Virus record (IMG/VR): IMGVR_UViG_3300042874_000185
Coordinates: 1 to 35,631 of that record
Length of the DNA stretch: 35,631 nt
Source: a virus
Reading direction: 5' to 3' (one strand)
The notes under the pieces were generated by a model. It did no database searches and was not told where the DNA came from. It saw only the letters and a program-made list of their open reading frames with translations. Position numbers and translations under genes: made by a program. Below, piece by piece: positions 18,452 through 25,268 of this stretch (positions are counted from its first letter, which is position 1; each line of letters starts with the position of its first letter).

Positions 18452-18937
18452 TTACTCCTCAGGCTTTTCCAGCCCAACTATAATAACCTCTTCCGTGTTT
18501 TGCTGCATATTTATAATTTGCTTTGCATGCCTTGCTGCATTCCCTGATGTTACCATTGCTCTATCCAGTGTGTCCTGCGCGTTCTTATGGTCTTGCATCG
18601 TCTCTATCTGCTGCTTTGCTATCTTCTTTTTTACGCTCTTTATGTTCATCAGCGTGGCATCCAGCACCTCGTCTTTAATCTCATCTTTAACCGCCATTTG
18701 GAGGATTGCACGCTCAATTGCTTTGATTTCATTTGGATTTTTTAAGGAACTCTTGGCGTGCTCATACATCGCTCCAACCCTCACAATCTCGGCATTTGAC
18801 TGAGAAATCCCTTCAAGGATTTTCTTGACCGTCTTAGGGTCGACCCCGTGGAATGTTGCTATCGCGTTATGCGATGGGAAACTACCCGCTTTCCAGTCTG
18901 CAATAATCTTGTTACGCCTGTTACTTGTCAGTGCCAT
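18452..18937 (-). CDS. Terminase small subunit, putative
   Basis: 161 residues. The N-terminal ~45 residues form a helix-turn-helix (RNKIIADWKAGSFPSHNAIATFHGVDPKTVKKILEG), and a long helical, charged region follows that could oligomerise. An N-terminal DNA-binding domain followed by a helical oligomerisation domain is the small terminase layout, and the gene precedes terL at the head of the late unit. It would recognise the packaging site, often located in or near its own gene. Sequence identity to a named family is not obvious. Confidence 0.75.
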   Translation of the reverse strand: MALTSNRRNKIIADWKAGSFPSHNAIATFHGVDPKTVKKILEGISQSNAEIVRVGAMYEHAKSSLKNPNEIKAIERAILQMAVKDEIKDEVLDATLMNIKSVKKKIAKQQIETMQDHKNAQDTLDRAMVTSGNAARHAKQIINMQQNTEEVIIVGLEKPEE

Positions 18938-18951
18938 GGGTCTCCTTCACC

Positions 18952-19152
18952 TTAGTGTGTTTTGACGCTATCAACTCGTTTAATACTGCCTGCTATGAAT
19001 GCGTCCAAATCGTCACGGGTGAATATTGTGACACGGTCGCTTAGCTTCACGGGGTGTATGCGTCCTTGTTTTGCGTATAGCCAAATGGTTGATAGTCCCA
19101 CGCATAGATATTCCGCTGCCTCAAATGGTCTGAAATTTTGTTTTGCTGTCAT
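18952..19152 (-). CDS. Excisionase/AlpA-like helix-turn-helix protein
   Basis: 66 residues from the ATG at 19152, which has a GAAAGG ribosome site seven bases upstream; an in-frame ATG five codons earlier lacks one. The pattern FRPFEAAEYLCVGLSTIWLYAKQGRIHPVKLSDRVTIFTRDDLDAFI is the MerR-like HTH_17 fold of excisionases and AlpA regulators. With no integrase in the genome, it more likely regulates the late promoter just upstream or the origin region. It is the first gene of the late unit. Confidence 0.8.
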   Translation of the reverse strand: MTAKQNFRPFEAAEYLCVGLSTIWLYAKQGRIHPVKLSDRVTIFTRDDLDAFIAGSIKRVDSVKTH

Positions 19153-19224
19153 TTGGTAACCTTTCAAAGTTTCCCTATAGATAATGGTTTTTGTATGTAA
19201 TCGGTTGTTTGGTTTCGATTAGAC

Positions 19225-19273
19225 ACACTTGCAATTGATGGTATTATACCATTTTTTTTACAAGTGTCGTCAA
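19225..19273 (-). promoter_or_regulatory. Late-unit promoter with dyad operator over the -10 box
   Basis: On the minus strand TATAAT lies at 19248-19243 and TTGACG at 19273-19268, 19 bases apart (slightly long). The -10 is embedded in a 15-base palindrome, ATGGTATTATACCAT (19238-19252), nested within a wider inverted repeat ACACTTG/CAAGTGT (19225-19231, 19261-19267). The concentric dyads suggest a repressor or activator site. Transcription would start about 85 bases before the first late gene. Confidence 0.6.
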
Positions 19274-19284
19274 CCCAATGTCAG

Positions 19285-19320
19285 ACCATGTTTTGGCGCA
19301 TGGTGGTTTGATATTACCAC
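19285..19320. repeat. Two adjacent short inverted repeats upstream of the late promoter
   Basis: ACCATG (19285-19290) pairs with CATGGT (19299-19304) over an 8-base loop, and GTGGT (19303-19307) pairs with ACCAC (19316-19320) over another 8-base loop. They lie directly upstream of the late promoter candidate and could be further regulator sites or single-strand hairpins of the origin region. Confidence 0.4.
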
Positions 19321-19378
19321 GGTTTGATAAATAGCGATAATAGAATCGGAATCCCGCTTGTATTCTCGCACTGTATTA

Positions 19379-19790
19379 TGCTACAGCAAAAAAATCATAC
19401 GCTCAAATCAACCCAAAACACCCACAAAATACACACCAAACAGACCAGTGCTGCCTATAGTATAGAAACAAGCCCAGTCGCAATCAGACCAGCTCAGACC
19501 AAACATCCAACCCAACCCAAACCACCAACCCCAACCCCACTCAAAATATCAATCAAAATCTAGTCCCAAAACACACCCAAATCCAACCCCAAAATACAGA
19601 CCAAAAAACACACCAAAAACACACCCATAAAATCAATCAAAAACGCACCCAAAATATCACACCAAAACACAGCCCCAAATCAAACCCAAAAAATCAGTCA
19701 AAATAAAATAAAAATAAAATAAAATTTACCCCCTTTTCAAATACCCCCATAAAATACCCCCAAAAACAAACAAATCAGAATTAATATAAA
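19379..19790. other. G-poor AC-rich non-coding block (left flank of origin)
   Basis: About 400 bases in which the plus strand consists almost only of A and C, built from loose repeats such as CCCAAAA, CACCAAAA and AATCAA. The minus strand is correspondingly G/T-rich: 19506-19541 reads as runs of GG to GGGG separated by TT or TTT, and 19725-19766 has three G5 runs. These could fold into G-quadruplexes. No gene is credible here. A TAC/Pro-biased frame at 19324-19563 is a composition artefact. The block lies between the divergent promoters and is not transcribed by either. Confidence 0.7.
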
Positions 19791-19860
19791 TACCAACACA
19801 AACGCACAGAATAGCCCCTTAAATCAATTTAAACCTATCCACCTATACCGATACTTAGCC

Positions 19861-19877
19861 AGAGGGGTAAACCCTCT
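19861..19877. repeat. Short hairpin left of the iteron array
   Basis: AGAGGG at 19861-19866 pairs with CCCTCT at 19872-19877 around a 5-base loop. It lies about 20 bases before the first iteron. It is followed by mixed A/T, not a clear T run, so a terminator role is uncertain. Confidence 0.4.
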
Positions 19878-19894
19878 TAAAATCGATTTAAAAA

Positions 19895-20159
19895 ACTTTA
19901 TTAAAACTTTATTCGTTTTTTTAAATGAGTGATAAAGTTTTAAGCCCCGCCAGAGCGTGCTTTGCGGGAAACTTTATTAACTTTACTAACTTTATCCTAT
20001 TAGAGATAAATAGTATATAATTTAGTATATTACTATATATATGTATTTTTTTCTATTTTTCTATATTAGGATAAAGTTAATAAAGTTAATAAAGTTTTTC
20101 TAAGCCCCACCACACCGTGGTTATACTTTATTTTACTATGAATAAAGTTTTGATAAAGT
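19895..20159. other. Candidate replication origin: symmetric iteron array
   Basis: Twelve 7-mers, ACTTTAT (F) or ATAAAGT (R), start at 19895F, 19906F, 19932R, 19971F, 19980F (one base changed), 19989F, 20071R, 20080R, 20089R, 20125F, 20142R and 20153R. The order F F R - F F F - core - R R R - F R R is a perfect two-fold mirror. The spacings mirror as well: 11 bases in the outer pairs and 9 in the inner triplets. The 67-base core (20000-20066) is almost pure A/T, suitable for unwinding. GC-rich hairpins sit at matching places (19946-19968 and 20109-20121). Iterons plus an AT-rich unwinding element are the usual form of phage and plasmid origins. The likely initiator is encoded nearby at 20760. 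Confidence 0.7.
19969..20097. repeat. 31-bp inverted repeat around an AT-rich core
   Basis: Left arm 19969-19999 and right arm 20067-20097 are reverse complements with one mismatch. Each arm consists of three 9-base-spaced iterons followed by TCCTA/TAGGA. The arms are separated by 67 bases of A/T. Confidence 0.85.
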
Positions 20160-20200
20160 TGGTTTTAAAATCAAATACTAAAAAATATTAAAAAAATTAC

Positions 20201-20392
20201 AGAAAATCACCAAAAAATCACCAAATCACCCAAAAACAGCTCAAAATCAACCCAAATATTAACCCAAAAATCATATAAAATATCAAAAAATATTAGCCCA
20301 AAATATCACCCAAAAAACAGCTCAATTTATCACTCAATTTATCACCCAATTTATCACTCAAATCAACCCAAAATATCACCCAAGCCCCCCCC
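20201..20392. other. G-poor AC-rich non-coding block (right flank) with 12-bp repeats
   Basis: A second stretch with very few G, built from CACCAAAA, CCCAAAA and ATCACC motifs. It includes three tandem 12-base units, CAATTTATCACT or the C-ending variant, at 20323-20358, and ends in an eight-C run just before the early promoter. It resembles the left flank in composition. No open frame is credible. Confidence 0.65.
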
Positions 20393-20429
20393 TTGATTAA
20401 GAAACGATTAATCAATACTTTTATATAAT
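20393..20429 (+). promoter_or_regulatory. Early-unit promoter with 8-bp dyad operator
   Basis: A TATAAT box lies at 20424-20429. A perfect inverted repeat, TTGATTAA (20393-20400) and TTAATCAA (20408-20415) with a 7-base spacer, covers the position where a -35 box would be; no good -35 is present. This suggests regulation by a dimeric protein. The first early start codon is 37 bases downstream, with AAAGGG as ribosome site. Confidence 0.6.
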
Positions 20430-20465
20430 ACAAATGCACACCAATTTAAAAAGGGCATCAAAAAA

Positions 20466-20741
20466 ATGGAAGAAACCAAAAAAGATAATGAAACCAAAAA
20501 AGATAATGAAACCAAAAAAGATAATGAAACCAAAAAAGATAATGAAGTGCATGAAGTGTATTCTGACTATATAAAAGACCTGTTCAAAGACAAAACAGTG
20601 GGGGATAAGTTTGAAGTGGATTTAAAAGGGAACTACCCAGCACTGGTCAGGGCTTCTATTGCTCACCATGTAAGATGTGACTACAGAACCAGATACAACG
20701 GTGGAATTTTCACGGTTCAAATCATAGCACTCACTAAATAA
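20466..20741 (+). CDS. First early protein, with ETKKDN repeats
   Basis: 91 residues. Residues 3-26 are four exact copies of ETKKDN, a highly charged and probably disordered tail. The rest (residues ~30-91, HEVYSDYIKDLFKDKTVGDKFEVDLKGN...) is a small mixed fold with basic patches (HHVRCDYRTRYN). As the first gene after the origin and early promoter, just before the primase-helicase, it may bind DNA or act on the host early. The family is unknown. The start is supported by AAAGGG about ten bases upstream. Confidence 0.75.
   Translation: MEETKKDNETKKDNETKKDNETKKDNEVHEVYSDYIKDLFKDKTVGDKFEVDLKGNYPALVRASIAHHVRCDYRTRYNGGIFTVQIIALTK
20472..20543 (+). repeat. Four exact 18-bp tandem repeats in frame
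   Basis: Units start at 20472, 20490, 20508 and 20526, each GAAACCAAAAAAGATAAT. The length is a multiple of three, so slippage would change the number of ETKKDN units without breaking the frame. The identical DNA indicates recent expansion. Confidence 0.95.
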
Positions 20742-20755
20742 GCAAGCAAGCAAGC
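20740..20755 (+). repeat. Tetranucleotide repeat (AAGC)4 before the primase start
   Basis: Four AAGC units fill the space between the TAA of the first early gene and the ATG at 20760, where a ribosome site would be expected. No normal Shine-Dalgarno is visible. Changes in copy number would alter spacing and might tune translation of the replication protein. Confidence 0.7.
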
Positions 20756-20759
20756 CATA

Positions 20760-23006
20760 ATGATATATAGAGATTTTATTGACAATGGATATGCAATATT
20801 TGGGCTGTATGGTGCAAAAGACGGGTTATGCGATTGTCTTAACCCAAAGTGTCAAGCACTGTTTAAACACCCCCTTATATCAAACTGGCAGCACACAACA
20901 CCCATGGACGATGAACAACTAGAATGCGGTGAATTGACTGGGCAGTTTGAAACTGGGTACGGTGTACTGTGTAAGGGGTTACTGGTCATAGATGTAGATG
21001 CGCGCAATGGTGGTATTGAGAGTTATGAAAGACTGGTTGCTGATATCCCTGAGATTGCACAAAGCGGGCTGATAGTTGAAACTGGAAGCGGTGGAGGTTC
21101 ACGTCACCTGTTCTTTAGTGTACAAGGTGGTATTTCACTCCAGCAGCACCTTAACAAATATATGGGAATAGATTTTAAATCAAGCGGCTTTGTAGTGGGT
21201 GCTGGAAGCATACATAACAGCGGAAAAAGGTACAGGGTAGTCTATGGGTCACCCTCAGAGATAACAACCGCCCCTGAGCGTCTTTTGGAACTGCTGGTGC
21301 GTAATCATACTGTTGATAACAACAGCTATTCAACCACTTCTTCCAGCTCCATTGGGGATATGCTCAATATGCTCAATGTTATAGACCCTGACTGTAACTA
21401 TGAACAGTGGTATCGTATTGGTATGGCTATACATCATGAGACAAAAGGAGGGGAAAGCGGTTTTACACTGTGGAACGACTGGAGTAAAAAAGGCAAAAAA
21501 TATCCAGACTTGCAAGCACTGCAGGCACGATGGAACAGTTTCGGGAAATCAAGCGCAATTGTAACCGTTGGTACACTGGTTCATTACGCTGAAGAGGCTG
21601 GATATGTTACACCCGTTGAATTTGAAAATGTGGACTATTTTGAAGAAGAAACAAATATGTCTATCTTTGACCGGTTTAACCCACCTGCTCTAGCTGGCAG
21701 GATAGTAAGTTTTGTAAACAGCAAAAGCAGATTTCCACGTGAAAATCTAGCAGTCGCTGCTGCGCTTATGGCAATATCCAGTGCGTGTGGTTTGAGATAT
21801 AGATGCAAAGACACAGGCACAACTGCAAACATATTTACATTCGGTGTCGCAGGCTCTGGAACGGGTAAAGAAAACATACTGCAGACTTATACATCCCTTT
21901 TAGATGAGGCTGGTATAGTAAGTGCTGTACACGGTTCTATTAAATCAGAGCAGGAGATATACAGAAACATAACGCACCATCAAGCCGCGTTTTATGCGAT
22001 TGACGAAATGGGCGAAATGCTGAGTAAAATCCAAGGGGCTAGAAAAAAGAGCGGCAGCGCGGCTTATTTGGAGGGGATTATCGGGACACTGATGTCTATC
22101 TACTCAAAAGCAAACGGCATACAGCTTATTACGGGTGATGCAAAAAGAGAGATGCAAAAAGAGTTATCAATAAAAATATCCAGCGTGATGAGAAAGATTG
22201 AAAACAACGAAGCCACCGCTGCAGATAAAGAAAACCTGACAAGCTTGAAGAGTCAGTATGAGGAAAGCGAAAAAGGTATAGTCAATCCATACCTAAACCT
22301 TTTTGGATTAACCACTCCAAACAGATTTTATGAGTTGCTGGATAATGACATGGCAGAAAATGGGTTCTTTGCTAGAGCATTTATTTTCAAAGAAGATGAA
22401 GACAACCCACGTAAAAATAGTTCTTATACAGAACTGGATACAAATGATCGTGAGTTCAAAGCCATTGGGAATATTTTATCCAATATGCATCACGGAGGGT
22501 ACACAGCCAGCAGCAGAATAGAGAGGCTGGGTGAGCTTGAGTATATACCTACTAGCGCCAGTGGAAAGAATATCAGAGAAACAATAGCCAACCATTTTTG
22601 GGAAATGGGCGAAGTACAGAAAGAGACACAAGGCATGGTGGCACTGACACGCCGTGGTGCTGAAATGGTAAACAAATTGGCGTTAATTCTGGCAATAGAA
22701 GACGGTGAAATAAGAGATGAACACCTGCTATGGGCGTTTGAGTTTGTCAAAGACGATTTAAGAAGCAGAATACTTATCGCCCACTCAAACAGCACAGACG
22801 ATGGTGGCTTGGCAGTACTATCCAAAATAACATCAAGGCTGGACACAGTGAATGGATTATCTTTTGCAGTGCTGCAAAACAAAACAAAAATTAAAAAAGA
22901 AGACTTGAAGAACGCTATAGAATACCTCCTTAAACACAGCAAAATAAGTGAGGTTTGGACAACACCGGTGCGCGGCCCCAAAACAGTTAAATATGTATTA
23001 GTGTGA
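20760..23006 (+). CDS. Primase-polymerase / DUF3987-type helicase replication protein
   Basis: 748 residues. Residues ~1-185 are an archaeo-eukaryotic type Prim-Pol domain (PF09250): catalytic VIDVDARNGG, then GSGGGSRHLFF and the DFKSSGFVVGAGS motif. Residues ~195-285 match the PriCT_2 domain (NYEQWYRIGMAIHHE, KYPDLQALQARWNSF). The rest is a DUF3987-like ATPase, with Walker A GVAGSGTGKEN (~364-374) and acidic FYAIDEMGEM (~405-415). It should synthesise primers, and possibly copy DNA, and unwind at the fork; it probably acts as the initiator at the adjacent iteron origin. No other DNA polymerase is encoded. The start lacks a clear ribosome site. Confidence 0.9.
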   Translation: MIYRDFIDNGYAIFGLYGAKDGLCDCLNPKCQALFKHPLISNWQHTTPMDDEQLECGELTGQFETGYGVLCKGLLVIDVDARNGGIESYERLVADIPEIAQSGLIVETGSGGGSRHLFFSVQGGISLQQHLNKYMGIDFKSSGFVVGAGSIHNSGKRYRVVYGSPSEITTAPERLLELLVRNHTVDNNSYSTTSSSSIGDMLNMLNVIDPDCNYEQWYRIGMAIHHETKGGESGFTLWNDWSKKGKKYPDLQALQARWNSFGKSSAIVTVGTLVHYAEEAGYVTPVEFENVDYFEEETNMSIFDRFNPPALAGRIVSFVNSKSRFPRENLAVAAALMAISSACGLRYRCKDTGTTANIFTFGVAGSGTGKENILQTYTSLLDEAGIVSAVHGSIKSEQEIYRNITHHQAAFYAIDEMGEMLSKIQGARKKSGSAAYLEGIIGTLMSIYSKANGIQLITGDAKREMQKELSIKISSVMRKIENNEATAADKENLTSLKSQYEESEKGIVNPYLNLFGLTTPNRFYELLDNDMAENGFFARAFIFKEDEDNPRKNSSYTELDTNDREFKAIGNILSNMHHGGYTASSRIERLGELEYIPTSASGKNIRETIANHFWEMGEVQKETQGMVALTRRGAEMVNKLALILAIEDGEIRDEHLLWAFEFVKDDLRSRILIAHSNSTDDGGLAVLSKITSRLDTVNGLSFAVLQNKTKIKKEDLKNAIEYLLKHSKISEVWTTPVRGPKTVKYVLV

Positions 23007-23084
23007 CCTCCCCAGCTGCACAAACCCGCTTCATCCACGGGGTGGAGTATCATCCAATTAAGAATGATTTAATATTATATATTA

Positions 23085-23115
23085 TATAATACATATAAGG
23101 GATTAACCTCCCTTA
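23085..23115 (+). promoter_or_regulatory. Possible internal promoter and 5' leader hairpin
   Basis: TATAAT at 23085-23090 is followed by a perfect inverted repeat TAAGGGA (23096-23102) / TCCCTTA (23109-23115). The spacer between the helicase and the Sak4 gene is ~165 bases, unusual in this packed unit. Transcripts starting here would carry the hairpin at their 5' end, which could stabilise them. The hairpin could instead be a weak terminator followed by an A/T stretch. Confidence 0.4.
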
Positions 23116-23172
23116 AATAAAAATTTGAACATACCAAAATTAGATGGTATGGTTTACACGGAGGTAAACAAA

Positions 23173-23925
23173 ATGAGTTTATTGGACACAATAATCAAGC
23201 CCACCGACAGACCCGTGATTGTAACTATAACGGGTGATGCAGGACTGGGAAAAACATCATTGGCAGCTACATTCCCAAGTCCCATTTTTATACGGGCTGA
23301 AGACGGTATGCAATCCATAGAAGAGAGCATAAGACCTGATGCGTTCCCAGTAATTGGAGCAGCTGGGCAACTATGGGAACAGTTTAAAGCACTGATAAAT
23401 GAAGACCACAACTATAAGACCGTTGTCATTGACAGCGTCACAGCGTTGGAACGGTTATTCATACATGATGTACTGGATAACGACCCAAAAGCACCAAAGA
23501 GCATTAACACCGCGTTAGGTGGATATGGGGCTGGATTAAGCGCAGTTGGGGCTATGCATCAAAGAGTCAGGAAAGCAGCAGGACTACTGGTTGACAAGGG
23601 TGTCAATGTGGTATTCATAGCACATGCTGATACCGAGACAATTGAGCCGCCTGATGCGTCACCCTATACAAAGTATAACCTGAGACTGGGAAAGAAGTCT
23701 GTAGCACCATACATTGACGATGTGGACATGGTGGCATTTTTGAGACTTGAAACATTTTACACAAACATAGAGGGTGAACGGGCAAAAGCAAAAAGTGATG
23801 GAACGCGTGTAGCTATTACATATGCCAGTGCTGCAAATGTGAGTAAGAACAGGTTTGGTATCGAAGATGATATCATTGTAAACAAGGGTGAAAACCCATT
23901 CAAAAAATATATAAAAGGAATGTAG
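23173..23925 (+). CDS. Sak4-like RecA-fold ATPase (recombination)
   Basis: 250 residues from the ATG at 23173, chosen because GGAGG lies eight bases upstream; an upstream TTG frame extension is not supported. Walker A is TGDAGLGKTS (~residue 20-29) and Walker B is KTVVIDSVTALE (~90-101). A later NVVFIAHADTE strand is typical of Sak4/AAA_24 ATPases, RecA-core single-strand annealing proteins of phages. It is followed by an SSB-like and a YqaJ exonuclease gene, the usual partners of Sak4. It should promote strand annealing for replication-recombination. Confidence 0.88.
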   Translation: MSLLDTIIKPTDRPVIVTITGDAGLGKTSLAATFPSPIFIRAEDGMQSIEESIRPDAFPVIGAAGQLWEQFKALINEDHNYKTVVIDSVTALERLFIHDVLDNDPKAPKSINTALGGYGAGLSAVGAMHQRVRKAAGLLVDKGVNVVFIAHADTETIEPPDASPYTKYNLRLGKKSVAPYIDDVDMVAFLRLETFYTNIEGERAKAKSDGTRVAITYASAANVSKNRFGIEDDIIVNKGENPFKKYIKGM

Positions 23926-23926
23926 G

Positions 23927-24427
23927 ATGAGTGATTTTTGGTTGATTGAAGAGGATGTAAATGAGGAGCTTTTAGGTCAATTCACAATGAACGGGTCTAT
24001 GGAGCCAATACCAAACAATACCAAGTTGTTAGCGTTCATAGATGAAGCCAAGTGGGACGCGTTTGACGGGTTTGAATATATATCACTGCGATGGAATGTG
24101 ATTAAACCTGAAGAGTTTAAAAACAGAAAAATATTTCAAAAACTCAAGGTAAAAGAAGCAGACCCTAAAAAAGCAGACAAAGCGAAAAGAATGCTGATGG
24201 CTATTGACCACAACTCAAAAGCAGGGCTTATGGCTACAGGTCAAGAACCGACAACGGAACTGATGCAGAATAAGCTTACTAACCGTCCGATGGTGATTAA
24301 TGTGCAGGTGTGGGAGATGAATGACAAAAAAGGAAACTGGATTGTAGCAGTGGCACCCAAAAACAGTGGTGTACCTGATAAAGTGATAAAAGTAGTAGTG
24401 GAAGAAGACCCAAATGAGCTCTTCTAG
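23927..24427 (+). CDS. Single-stranded DNA-binding protein, DUF669-like
   Basis: 166 residues starting one base after the Sak4 stop. The fold looks like an OB-type beta barrel (YISLRWNVIKPEEFKNRKIFQKLKV, RPMVINVQVWEMNDKKGNWIV) with an acidic C-terminus (EEDPNELF), as in SSBs whose acidic tail recruits partners. DUF669 proteins adjoin Sak4-type ATPases in many phages. It probably coats single strands made by the exonuclease. It overlaps the exonuclease gene by 14 bases. Confidence 0.8.
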   Translation: MSDFWLIEEDVNEELLGQFTMNGSMEPIPNNTKLLAFIDEAKWDAFDGFEYISLRWNVIKPEEFKNRKIFQKLKVKEADPKKADKAKRMLMAIDHNSKAGLMATGQEPTTELMQNKLTNRPMVINVQVWEMNDKKGNWIVAVAPKNSGVPDKVIKVVVEEDPNELF

Positions 24428-25268
24428 TATTGAACAACGCACGCCTGAGTGGTTTGAGCAGCGAAATGGACGCGTCACTGCGTCTTCAGTCGGTGCAATA
24501 ATGGGGCTAGCACCCTACCAAAGCAGAAAAGATGTGCTGCGCCGTATGGTTCGAGAGTACCACGGGCTTGAGAGTGAGTTCTGTGGCAACGCTGCCACTG
24601 AGTGGGGAACTTTTAATGAAGCTGGTGCAATAGCTGAGTTTGAGATGGAAACGGGGCTAACCGTTACCAATGCACCGTTCGTAGCGTTTGGTCACAAACT
24701 GGGAGCTTCCCCAGATGGGTATGTGTCTGATGGAAAACTGATAGAAGTCAAATGTCCGTTTGGATTAAGAAATGGCGGTGAGTTTAAAAGCATTACTGAG
24801 CAGATGCACTACTATGCACAAATGCAAATGCAAATGTTATGCACCGAGCGGTTTGAGTGCTATTTTTACCAGTGGACACCGCACGCGACAAAGTTGGAAG
24901 TGGTTTTGATTGATATAGATTTTATCAATAAAATGTTAGCCAATATAGATGCCTTTTGGGATGAGTATTTAAGAGAGATTAAACACCCCGAGAGATACGG
25001 TGATAAAATAGTCATTGAGTCCGACTTGATGGATGAGTACCAGATTTTAAAAAAAGCAATAGCTGATTGCCAAAGCAGACAGAAAGAGTTACTAGCAGAA
25101 ATGGTAGCCCTAACTGGTGAAAAGGGCGGTAGGATTGGAAATCACACACTCTATAAAGTAGAAAGGGACGGTGCGATTAGTTATGCAAAAGCGATAAAAG
25201 AGCTGCTTCCAAACGCTGATTTAGAACCATACAGAGGTAGCCAAAGCACCTACTGGGCTATTAAATAA
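24414..25268 (+). CDS. YqaJ-family recombination exonuclease
   Basis: 284 residues. The N-terminal QRTPEWFEQRNGRVTASSVGAIMGL is the family hallmark (R, W, R then TAS). Catalytic residues of the PD-(D/E)XK core are visible in GASPDGYV (Asp) and KLIEVKCP (Glu and Lys), with a Gln-containing YYAQMQMQM helix downstream. It resects double-stranded ends 5'-3' to give the annealase its substrate. The last third is a helical extension. Its stop overlaps the next ATG by one base (TAATG). Confidence 0.92.
   Translation: MSSSSIEQRTPEWFEQRNGRVTASSVGAIMGLAPYQSRKDVLRRMVREYHGLESEFCGNAATEWGTFNEAGAIAEFEMETGLTVTNAPFVAFGHKLGASPDGYVSDGKLIEVKCPFGLRNGGEFKSITEQMHYYAQMQMQMLCTERFECYFYQWTPHATKLEVVLIDIDFINKMLANIDAFWDEYLREIKHPERYGDKIVIESDLMDEYQILKKAIADCQSRQKELLAEMVALTGEKGGRIGNHTLYKVERDGAISYAKAIKELLPNADLEPYRGSQSTYWAIK

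Noticed and set aside
18952-19152. Excisionase as proof of a temperate phage
   Set aside because: The fold is shared by many regulators; no integrase, attachment site or repressor is seen.
19324-19563. 79-codon plus-strand frame in the control region
   Set aside because: Thr/Pro/Gln/Lys-biased composition follows from the AC-rich DNA; no ribosome site and no protein-like pattern.
19379-20392. CRISPR-like array in the repetitive control region
   Set aside because: Repeats are short, imperfect and without regular spacers; composition bias and iterons explain them.
22490-23053. 187-codon minus-strand frame over the primase-helicase end
   Set aside because: Antisense to a well supported gene; Ser-rich shadow with no ribosome site or motif.
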